Assembly (NCBI GenBank): GCA_023429845.1 | Contig: JAEZCY010000373.1 | Coordinates: 1 to 28,286, forward strand | Direction of reading: 5' to 3' | Source: Acidobacteriota bacterium | Lineage (GTDB): Bacteria; Acidobacteriota; Vicinamibacteria; Vicinamibacterales; Vicinamibacteraceae | DNA: 28,286 bases | Part shown: positions 8,127 to 15,111 of the stretch, piece after piece | Position numbering within the stretch: position 1 is the stretch's first letter | Layout of the letters: each line of letters begins with the position of its first letter | Notes under the pieces: generated by a model | What the model was told of the DNA's origin: nothing | The model's database searches: none | The model's input: the letters and a program-made list of their open reading frames with translations, nothing else | Position numbers and translations under genes: made by a program

Positions 8127-8885
8127 ATGCTTGCAGGCGGTCGAAACGACATGCCGCCGTCGCGCCTGCCAGGCCGCCAACCGTCGCCGACCTCGACTTG
8201 GTGGCGCCAGACCTTCCGCCGGGTGCCGTGCACACGAACGACGTGGACGCTTCGCCTCGGCGCCGTGACCGTGGTCGCCGTGCTTCTCTGGGCGACATCC
8301 TCGGTCTGGACCACGGCGGTTGGCCGGCATCTCGTCTGCGATCCTGACGGTGCGTCGGGCGACGCCATCCTCATCGACAACCCTGACGGCCGATACATGC
8401 CATTCGAGCAGGCAATGGCACTGCGACGAGCGGGAATCGCCTCGCGCGTGCTCGTACCAGTCTGGGTGGACACTGACACGGGAGCGCCCAACGTCGCCAC
8501 GCTCGCTGTCGCCGCGGCGCTTGCTGACGTGGCGCATCTCGGGCCATACGAAATCGTCCCCACCGTGCAGCGGGAGCCCATTGCCTTGAACGTGGCTCAC
8601 GACGTGCTGGCGTTCCTCAGGCGCGAGCGCATCGGCTCGGTCATCGTCGTCTCCCCGTTGTTTCGGAGCCGTCGGTCGGCGCTCGTGTATTCCGCGGTTC
8701 TGTCGCAGGCCGGTGTCTCGGTCCGGTGCGCACCCGGTGCGCTCGAACCTCACGTCAGCACATGGACCGCGACCTGGCACGGCGTCCAGGAGGTGGTCGA
8801 GCAGTGGTTCAAGCTTCAGTACTACAGGGTATACGTGCTGCCCTTGCGCACGCCGGAGACGACGCCGACAACCGGGTTGCCGTGA
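8127..8885 (+). CDS. YdcF/ElyC-like (DUF218) membrane-anchored protein
   Basis: Predicted 252-residue protein with a basic N-terminus, one hydrophobic segment at about 43-63, then a soluble alpha/beta domain. Features recalling DUF218 proteins are an Asp-rich opening strand (GDAILIDNPDGRY, 78-90), an E-x-x-x-x-N-A helix start (EPIALNVAHDVL) and VVSPLFRSRRS, which sits where the family has its Ser/His/Arg signature. Such proteins occur beside polysaccharide loci and have been linked to envelope glycan or lipid-carrier metabolism, but the reaction is unknown. It is divergent from the flippase and convergent with the LarA-like gene 32 bases away. ATG 8151 is a possible alternative start. The family assignment is moderate. 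Confidence 0.6.
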   Translation: MLAGGRNDMPPSRLPGRQPSPTSTWWRQTFRRVPCTRTTWTLRLGAVTVVAVLLWATSSVWTTAVGRHLVCDPDGASGDAILIDNPDGRYMPFEQAMALRRAGIASRVLVPVWVDTDTGAPNVATLAVAAALADVAHLGPYEIVPTVQREPIALNVAHDVLAFLRRERIGSVIVVSPLFRSRRSALVYSAVLSQAGVSVRCAPGALEPHVSTWTATWHGVQEVVEQWFKLQYYRVYVLPLRTPETTPTTGLP

Positions 8886-8917
8886 ACGACGCCACGGTGC
8901 GCAACCGACGTCCTCGA

Positions 8918-10165
8918 TCACGGCGCAACCGGGAACACAAGGCGTCCGGAGGCATCGAACTCGATGACCTGTGGATCGCCGACGACATCGCACGCCAGAT
9001 CGGTGGCCATCGACGCGACTGGCGGCGACACCCACATCGCTTCGACCTCCAGCGTGCTCCTGACCAAGACAACTCGCGCGGGAGCGGCAGCACCATCGAG
9101 CCCCGCGGTGATCACGTCGCGGTCCGTGGGAAGCACCATCGGCTGCTTGGCACCGGCGAAGTTGCGGGCCGTGAGACAGTTCAGATAGGTGGCGTTCCAA
9201 TCCACCTGTGCGGCCAGTCGACCCGGGATGATGTCGGCCATGCCGATGCCTGTCGCATTGCCATGGCTGCCGGGCGTCAGTTCGAGGACGGCGAGGCACC
9301 GGTAGTCAGGTTCGCGCGCGCCGCCATTGCGGCGCCACATGCCTATCACGTTGGTGTCCATGCCGGTGCCGCTGATGTCCTTGCCCATCTGCTGCACGAC
9401 TAACAGGTCCAGTACGGGAAAGGGAATGCCCGGCTGAAGGCGCCGCGCCACGTCGAGCAGGCGCGGTTCCTCGTCTTCGATCGCGTCGCCAGGCATGACC
9501 CGCACGACCGCCGGTTCGTGTCGCCCGTTCTCGACGACGGCGACGCCGGCCAGCACGCGACCGGTCGCCACGGCCACTCTTGCGGCCGCCGGGATGGCCT
9601 CGCCGATGCCGCGGCCATGCGCCTCCTCAGCACCGCGCCGGTTGCCGATGCCCACGGCGATCATCTTGAAGAGGCCGCTCTCCCATCGCCCGCGGAAAGC
9701 CGTATGCGCCTTGACCCGATTGACGACGACCACGCCGTCGGCCGCGGCGGCGAACCTGTCCCAGTGGACCGGCATGCCGTCCGGAGCCGTGCCGATCTCG
9801 ACGGTGTCCTGCGTACTGCGGATCGGCACGCCGAGTTCACCCATGCCGTTGGCAACCAGCACCTGCTGCTGCCCCTCAGCCGTCCCGCCGCCGTGGCTGC
9901 CCATCGCAGGGAACAGGAACGGCTCGGCGCCAGCGGCGCGCAGGCCCTGCACGACCGCCGCGACCATCTCCGTGTAGCGGCCGATGCCGCGGCTCCCCAC
10001 CGCGACGCCGACCCGCATGCCCGGCCGGATGCGAGACGGACAAAGATCGGCTAAGCCCGAGAGCACCACATGACGGACGTCGACGGCGGCGGACGACGCG
10101 AAGTGCTGGCGTACCGGCACCAGAGACAGAGTGGGCGCCTCTGCTGACAAGGAGGGCATGGACAT
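8918..10165 (-). CDS. LarA-like protein (DUF2088, lactate-racemase family domain)
   Basis: Predicted 415-residue cytoplasmic protein. The region about 50-190 resembles the nickel-pincer-dependent lactate racemase family: SHGGG (H91), KAHTAFRG (H154), GLFKMIAVGIG (K167) and EEAHGRG (H183). Against my recollection of LarA numbering (H108, H174, K184, H200), H91, K167 and H183 all differ by the same offset of 17, which supports a conserved cofactor site; H154 is three residues off. LarA homologues racemise or epimerise various 2-hydroxy acids, and many have no known substrate. No larB, larC or larE cofactor gene is next to it. It sits alone, convergent with the YdcF-like gene and divergent from hldE, and may have nothing to do with the glycan locus. 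ATG 10159 is an equally possible start. Confidence 0.75.
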   Translation of the reverse strand: MSMPSLSAEAPTLSLVPVRQHFASSAAVDVRHVVLSGLADLCPSRIRPGMRVGVAVGSRGIGRYTEMVAAVVQGLRAAGAEPFLFPAMGSHGGGTAEGQQQVLVANGMGELGVPIRSTQDTVEIGTAPDGMPVHWDRFAAAADGVVVVNRVKAHTAFRGRWESGLFKMIAVGIGNRRGAEEAHGRGIGEAIPAAARVAVATGRVLAGVAVVENGRHEPAVVRVMPGDAIEDEEPRLLDVARRLQPGIPFPVLDLLVVQQMGKDISGTGMDTNVIGMWRRNGGAREPDYRCLAVLELTPGSHGNATGIGMADIIPGRLAAQVDWNATYLNCLTARNFAGAKQPMVLPTDRDVITAGLDGAAAPARVVLVRSTLEVEAMWVSPPVASMATDLACDVVGDPQVIEFDASGRLVFPVAP

Positions 10166-10208
10166 GACGCGGGACGCGGCAGCGTGCCTTAGACTCTAGC
10201 TACCAATC
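10166..10208. promoter_or_regulatory. Divergent spacer between the LarA-like gene and hldE
   Basis: Forty-three bases separate the two starts. A possible -10 (TAGACT, 10190-10195) lies just upstream of the hldE ATG, but no properly spaced -35 is visible and hldE has no obvious Shine-Dalgarno sequence. Transcription with a very short leader is possible but unproven. Confidence 0.3.
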
Positions 10209-11666
10209 ATGTCGCACGACTCGCCGGACGCTCTCTCGTCGCTCATTTCCGAGTTCTGTCGACGTCGTGTGCTTGTCGTCGGCGACGCCATCCTCGACGA
10301 GTATCTGTATGGCGACTGCAGCCGCCTTTCGCCGGAGGCTCCAGTTCCGGTGATGCGCGTCGGCAAGGCCCGTCGTGTGCTCGGCGGCGCGGCCAACACG
10401 GCGGCCAACATCGCCTCGCTCGGCGGACAAGCCACACTCCTCGCGCCGGTGGGCCGCGACGAGGCGGCGTCCACGCTGACGCGATGTGCCAAAGAGGCCG
10501 GCGTCCAGCTTCACTCGATTGCCCACGACGGCGCCACCGTCAGGAAGACGCGCGTCATTGGCCAGCAGCAGCAGATCGTCCGTCTCGACTACGAGGACGC
10601 CGTCGACGTGGACGCGGCGGCCGAGCAGGCTGCGGTCGCCTTCCTCGAAGCCGAATGCGCCGCCTACGACGTCGTCGTGATCTCGGACTACGCCAAGGGG
10701 TTCGTGACGAGTCGTCTGGCGCGGACCGCGATCGAGGCCGCACACGCGCACGGTCGCCGCGTGGTGGTGGACCCGCGGCCGCAGCATCGCGATCGCTACG
10801 TGGACTGCGACTACATCACCCCGAACTGGCGCGAGTCGCGCGCGCTGCTGCGTTGGCCCGACGCCGATCCGACCGTCGAGGCCGTTACCGACGTCGCCAC
10901 CACGCTGGCGGCTGAACTCCGTAGCAACGTCGTCCTGACGCTCGGCCAGCATGGCATTCACTTCTGCAGCCGCGACGCCCGCGAACAGTTCGCCGTCGCG
11001 ACGCTCGCGCAGGAAGTGTTCGACGTCAGCGGCGCCGGCGATACCGTCGTGGCCGCGTTCGCGCTGGCGATGGCCTCGGGTGCCGACCACGAAACGGCCG
11101 TCCGTCTCGCCAACAAGGCCGCGAGCATCGTCGTCGGCAAGTTCGGCACGGCGACGGTGTCGCCCGATGAGATCGTGGACGCCAGCGACGAACTCCGGCT
11201 GCTGCCCCGCGCGGTCCTCGCACGCCTGGCGACCCGTCTCCGGGCACGTGGCAAGCGCCTCGTAACGGTCAACGGCTCGTTCGACGTGCTGCATGGCGGT
11301 CACCTGCACATCCTCAGCGAGGCGCGCCGCCAGGGCGACGTGCTGATCGTCGGCCTCAACAGCGATGCATCGGTCAAGCGTTACAAGGGGCCGTCGCGGC
11401 CGCTCATGCCCGAGGCACAGCGCGCCGAAATGCTCCTCGCGCTGCGGGTCGTGGACTACGTGCACGTGTTCGACGAGTCCGACCCGATCGCTTTTCTCGC
11501 AGAGATCAACCCCGACGTCCACGTCAATGGCGCCGAGTATGGCGAGGCATGCGTCGAGCGCGACGTCGTGCTCCGCGGCGGCGGCCGGCTCCACCTGGTC
11601 GACCGCGTGCCGAACCTGTCGACGACCGACTTCGTGGCGCGTTTACGTCAACTGGCCGACCGGTAG
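10209..11666 (+). CDS. hldE: Bifunctional heptose-7-phosphate kinase / heptose-1-phosphate adenylyltransferase
   Basis: Predicted 485-residue cytoplasmic enzyme of the usual HldE (RfaE) length and two-domain order. The N-terminal PfkB-type kinase domain (about 15-320) has the opening VVGDAILDEY, the LGGAANTAANIASLGG signature and the catalytic DVSGAGDT motif (G275-D278). The C-terminal nucleotidyltransferase domain (about 350-485) begins VNGSFDVLHGGH, with the HxGH motif at H362-H365. It phosphorylates D-glycero-D-manno-heptose 7-phosphate and adenylates the resulting 1-phosphate, on the way to ADP-heptose for LPS core. Its final 24 bases overlap the 3' end of the GT9 gene on the opposite strand, a heptosyltransferase-like protein, which makes a joint role in heptose addition likely. 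The other pathway genes (gmhA, gmhB, hldD) are not in the window. Confidence 0.96.
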   Translation: MSHDSPDALSSLISEFCRRRVLVVGDAILDEYLYGDCSRLSPEAPVPVMRVGKARRVLGGAANTAANIASLGGQATLLAPVGRDEAASTLTRCAKEAGVQLHSIAHDGATVRKTRVIGQQQQIVRLDYEDAVDVDAAAEQAAVAFLEAECAAYDVVVISDYAKGFVTSRLARTAIEAAHAHGRRVVVDPRPQHRDRYVDCDYITPNWRESRALLRWPDADPTVEAVTDVATTLAAELRSNVVLTLGQHGIHFCSRDAREQFAVATLAQEVFDVSGAGDTVVAAFALAMASGADHETAVRLANKAASIVVGKFGTATVSPDEIVDASDELRLLPRAVLARLATRLRARGKRLVTVNGSFDVLHGGHLHILSEARRQGDVLIVGLNSDASVKRYKGPSRPLMPEAQRAEMLLALRVVDYVHVFDESDPIAFLAEINPDVHVNGAEYGEACVERDVVLRGGGRLHLVDRVPNLSTTDFVARLRQLADR

Positions 11667-12824
11667 CGCGGCCAGCGCGAGCTGACGGCTGACGCCTGCT
11701 GCCACCATGTCCGTGGAGATCAGATCCATGCAGTTGGGCACGAAGTCGCAGGCGGTCTTGTAGCAGCTGAGGCACGCCATCTGCGGCACGATCTTCTCGC
11801 CCAGGCCATACATCTCGATCTCGGCGGCGCTGGTCGGGCCGAAAAGAACGACGACGCGTCGGCCCAGCGCGAGGGCGATGTGCATCGCGAGCGTGTCGCC
11901 GGTCACGAGCACGTCACAGAGACCGACCATCGCGGCGAACAGGCGGATCGGGTTATCGCAGCCCGGGTCGACGATCGGCCCGCCACAGGCGGCCTTGATG
12001 CGCTCGTTGCGCTCGACCTCCTCGGGACCGCCGAGCAGGACGAACTGCGCGTCGCGCGTCTGATGGATCCGCCTGATCAGCTCGACGTACCCGTCCTCGC
12101 GCCACTGCTTCAGCGGCCAGCGGCCGCTGGCGCCGGTGTTGAGGCCGATGGCGGGACGGGACGGCTCGAACCCCACCGACAGCAGGCGGGCGCGAGCAGC
12201 CGCGACCTCCTCGTCGCGGAGCGCCAGCACGTACCCGTGCTCGCGTCCCTGCAGGCCGAGGATCCGCGCCATCTGATCCTGATAGGTCGCCGTGCCCTGC
12301 CGCTTCAGGTCGTCGAACAGCCCCGTCTCCAGCCACGCGCGTGCCGCTGGATTTGTCGCTTCCACGTACCCGTTCGCGCCCAGCACGTAGCCGTCCTTGC
12401 GGTCGGAGCGCGCAGCCGAGGCCAGCGAGGCGCTGATTCGTGAGGCATCGAGATTGATGACCCTGTCGAAGCGCCGACCGAGCAGGTGCGCGAACGCGTC
12501 GGGTCCATACTCCACGACCTCGGCGATCAACGGGTTGCCCTGCAGCAGCGGCACGGACGCCTTCCGCGTGATCCAGGTGATCGCCGCCGCCGGATGCACG
12601 GCGCGCAAGGGGCCGAGCAGCGCAGTGGTTCTCAGCACGTCGCCCATCGCGTCGAGCTTGATCACGAGGATCCGTTCCTCGATGCGCTCGTAGCGCTCGC
12701 ACGTGCACATCGCGCCTTCCCGCTTGTGCCAGACGCAGGGGCGATCGCCGAGGAAATGGCGGCAGTCGAACGCAACTTCCCGTTCGACCGGGCCACCGTC
12801 AGGTCGGTGGGATTCAGGTGTCAT
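11643..12824 (-). CDS. Glycosyltransferase family 9 (heptosyltransferase-like) with two cysteine clusters
   Basis: Predicted 393-residue GT-B enzyme. The core begins at about residue 52 with ILVIKLDAMGDVLRTT, the GT9 N-terminal signature. The donor-binding half has GLNTGASGRWPLKQW, FVLLGGPEE and the VTGDTLAMHIALALG / VVLFGPTSAAEI blocks. GT9 enzymes transfer heptose from ADP-heptose to LPS inner core. It carries four cysteines before the catalytic fold (C21, C30, C40, C42) and four near the C-terminus (C351, C354, C359, C365, spacing CX2CX4CX5C), suggesting a metal or Fe-S site or disulfides. It is the last gene of the long minus-strand operon, 20 bases after the GT2 gene. No clear ribosome site precedes ATG 12824. 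Confidence 0.9.
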   Translation of the reverse strand: MTPESHRPDGGPVEREVAFDCRHFLGDRPCVWHKREGAMCTCERYERIEERILVIKLDAMGDVLRTTALLGPLRAVHPAAAITWITRKASVPLLQGNPLIAEVVEYGPDAFAHLLGRRFDRVINLDASRISASLASAARSDRKDGYVLGANGYVEATNPAARAWLETGLFDDLKRQGTATYQDQMARILGLQGREHGYVLALRDEEVAAARARLLSVGFEPSRPAIGLNTGASGRWPLKQWREDGYVELIRRIHQTRDAQFVLLGGPEEVERNERIKAACGGPIVDPGCDNPIRLFAAMVGLCDVLVTGDTLAMHIALALGRRVVVLFGPTSAAEIEMYGLGEKIVPQMACLSCYKTACDFVPNCMDLISTDMVAAGVSRQLALAALPVGQLT

Positions 12825-12844
12825 GAGGGTGTTGGACGTGAACG

Positions 12845-13867
12845 TCAGAGGCTGTGGACGTCGACCGCGCCGCCTTCAGCCAGCAGGCGCACATGGTCCA
12901 ACTTCCGCAGGAGGTCGGACTTCAGACGGTTGTAGCGGCGCTGCGTGGCGCGCGCAGCGGGCACGCCGAGCGCGAGGGCGATCCAGGCGTACCTGGGCGA
13001 CACGCGCGGCGGATGCACGGTCCCGCCCCATTCCTCGACCAGCGTGCGAACGCGCTCGAATGCCATGGGGCTGTCGGCGATCTCGGCCAGCCAGGTCTGG
13101 AGATACGTGGTGCAGGCGTCTCGCACGCGCGTGTCGTCGCGCATCGACCGGAGCAGAGCAATCTGCAGGGCCATCCCCCGCAGCAGCGAGTCGACCTTCG
13201 CAGGCGACCGTCCGATGTCACTCAGTCGGTTGCCTGGCGTCACTCGGTAGTACACGCGCGCGTCGGGGACGAACGCCACGCGCGAACTGTTCAGGACGAT
13301 CCGCGCGAAGTACTCGCCGTCGTCGTCGTTGCTCATGGTGGTGTGCCATGGACCCGCGCGATCGGTCAGTTCGCGGCTCACGAGCCACGTCGCGGTCTGC
13401 ATGTGGCTGTTGGTTTCCCATTTTCGCAACATCCACTCGACGGGCGCCAGGTCGGTCCAGAGTGGCCCAGGCTGCAGGCGTGCTCCCTGCGGTCGGCACC
13501 TGAAGTGGGCCCAGCCACAGGATGCCAGGGCGCGAGGATCGCCGATCTCGCGCAGGACACGGACCTGGCTGGTGATCTTGTCGCGCGACAGGAGATCGTC
13601 GGCGTCGAGCCACTGGATGAAGTCTCCCTGAGCCAGGCTGAGCGCGAGGTTGCGAGCCACCGCCGCACCCTGGTTCTCCTGACGGACGACACGCAGCGCC
13701 GTCGACGCCAGCGAGGCCAGGATGTCGCTCGTCCCATCGGTGGACCCATCGTCAACGACGATGATCTCCGTGCGTGGCCACGACTGCGCCAGCGCCGACC
13801 GCAGCGTATCGGCGATGTAGGCCTGCACGTTGTATGCAGGAATGAGGATCGAGACGAGCGGTGTCAT
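12845..13867 (-). CDS. Glycosyltransferase family 2
   Basis: Predicted 340-residue GT-A enzyme. It has the classical start VSILIPAYNVQAYI, VVDDGSTDGT (38-46), NQGAAVARN and the metal-binding WLDADDLL (D88-D91), followed by a less conserved acceptor region containing SNDDDGEYFARI and an Arg/Lys-rich C-terminus. The start is ATG 13867, which overlaps the stop of the upstream GT4 gene by four bases (ATGA); longer in-frame starts up to 13951 lie inside that gene and lack family similarity. Function is transfer of one sugar to the growing glycan on the cytoplasmic side; specificity is unknown. Confidence 0.92.
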   Translation of the reverse strand: MTPLVSILIPAYNVQAYIADTLRSALAQSWPRTEIIVVDDGSTDGTSDILASLASTALRVVRQENQGAAVARNLALSLAQGDFIQWLDADDLLSRDKITSQVRVLREIGDPRALASCGWAHFRCRPQGARLQPGPLWTDLAPVEWMLRKWETNSHMQTATWLVSRELTDRAGPWHTTMSNDDDGEYFARIVLNSSRVAFVPDARVYYRVTPGNRLSDIGRSPAKVDSLLRGMALQIALLRSMRDDTRVRDACTTYLQTWLAEIADSPMAFERVRTLVEEWGGTVHPPRVSPRYAWIALALGVPAARATQRRYNRLKSDLLRKLDHVRLLAEGGAVDVHSL

Positions 13868-15111
13868 CGTGCCGGCGCCCCGGCCTCCGAGGCGTCTCCG
13901 GCGAGGGTCTGCCGGTAAGCCGCCCTCGTGATCTCGCCCACGCGCCGCCACGAGTGGCGCTGCTCGGCGATCTCGCGGATGGTCGCCCGCCGATCCTCCC
14001 GCTGCTGGTAGAGCGCGCTGCCGAAGAAGCGGTCGATGGCACCGGCGAGCGCCTCGGGGTCGCGCGGCGGGCAGACGTAGCCCGTGACGTCCTCGATCAC
14101 GTCCTCGCGCAGCGAGCCGACATCGGTGGCGACCACCGGGACGCCGTAGGCATAGGCGAGAAACGGCACGCCGCTCTGGAAGATGTTCGTGTACGGCAGG
14201 ACCACCGCATCCGCCGCCTTGAAGAACACCTCGACTTCATCGTCCGGCACGAAGCGTACGTAGGTGCTGACAAGATGACGCAGCCGCGTATCGCTGGCAC
14301 GCCGTTCGAGATCGCGCCAGTAGTCCTCGTGCCCGCGCTTGACCTTGCCGGCGATCAGCAGGCGCACCGGCAGCCCGCGCTCGGCCAGGTGTTCGAGCGC
14401 CGGCAGCAGGTACTCCAACCCCTTGTACGGCGCGATCTGGCCGAAGCACAGCACGACACGCTCGTCCGCGGCGAGGCCAAGGCGCGTGCGGGCCTCGGCC
14501 GGGGTCAGCGCCGTGTCAGGCGTCGTGGCGTTGAGGCCGAACGGGATGACGCTGACCCGCTCGTCGCGCACGCCGAAGTCGCGCATCAGCTCGTCCTTCA
14601 GCTTGCGGCTGTGCACGAAGACGTGATGGCAGAGCGCGTACTGGAGGCGAAGCGTCAGGCGATTGAGCCGGGTGTCCACGCCGTCGCGCTTCGCGGCGTT
14701 CACGTTGTGCGCGGTCAGGACGACCCGCTTGCCGAGGGCACGGTACATCCACATCACGATCGTGCGGTCGAGGTGCTCGAACTTGTTGTTCCACAGGATG
14801 TGGAGGACCGGGGCGCTGGTCGCAGCGGCGTATTGCACCAGCCGGACGTAGTACGCACACAGGCGCCGCGCCTTGACGAGGGCCGGCGCGGCCTCGCTCT
14901 GATCGCCCCGGAGGTTGAGGAACCGGACCTGCGGATCGTTCCGAAGCGATGGGTCGTCGAGGCCGTCGCTCCCGACGAACTCGACGGTGATGTCCTGCGC
15001 GGTCAGCGCACCGGTGAGCCCCAGGGCGTAAGACTTGTCCTGACCGCCGGTGAGCAGTCCGATCGTGAGACCGGGGTTCGGCGAGTTCATGTCGTGTGGC
15101 ATCAAACGCAC
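13864..15111 (-). CDS. Glycosyltransferase family 4
   Basis: Predicted 415-residue GT-B enzyme. The N-half holds LTGGQDKSYALGLTGAL and VLTAHNVNAAKRD. The C-half has VLCFGQIAPYKGLEYLLPAL and the donor-binding stretch LPYTNIFQSGVPFLAYAYGVPVVATDVG, typical of GT4. GTG 15111 shares its first base with the preceding TAG stop (TAGTG), indicating coupled translation; ATG 15102 and ATG 15090 are alternatives that shorten the protein by three or seven residues. It sits between the variant AsnB-like gene and the GT2 gene, overlapping both. Confidence 0.9.
   Translation of the reverse strand: MRLMPHDMNSPNPGLTIGLLTGGQDKSYALGLTGALTAQDITVEFVGSDGLDDPSLRNDPQVRFLNLRGDQSEAAPALVKARRLCAYYVRLVQYAAATSAPVLHILWNNKFEHLDRTIVMWMYRALGKRVVLTAHNVNAAKRDGVDTRLNRLTLRLQYALCHHVFVHSRKLKDELMRDFGVRDERVSVIPFGLNATTPDTALTPAEARTRLGLAADERVVLCFGQIAPYKGLEYLLPALEHLAERGLPVRLLIAGKVKRGHEDYWRDLERRASDTRLRHLVSTYVRFVPDDEVEVFFKAADAVVLPYTNIFQSGVPFLAYAYGVPVVATDVGSLREDVIEDVTGYVCPPRDPEALAGAIDRFFGSALYQQREDRRATIREIAEQRHSWRRVGEITRAAYRQTLAGDASEAGAPAR

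Noticed and set aside
8880..8897. Possible hairpin (CCGTG, eight-base loop, CACGG) between the convergent YdcF-like and LarA-like genes
   Set aside because: The five-base stem is short and no T-rich tract follows on either strand, so it does not meet the usual standard for an intrinsic terminator.
10200..11594. A minus-strand open frame of 464 codons
   Set aside because: It is antisense to hldE, whose kinase and nucleotidyltransferase motifs are unambiguous.
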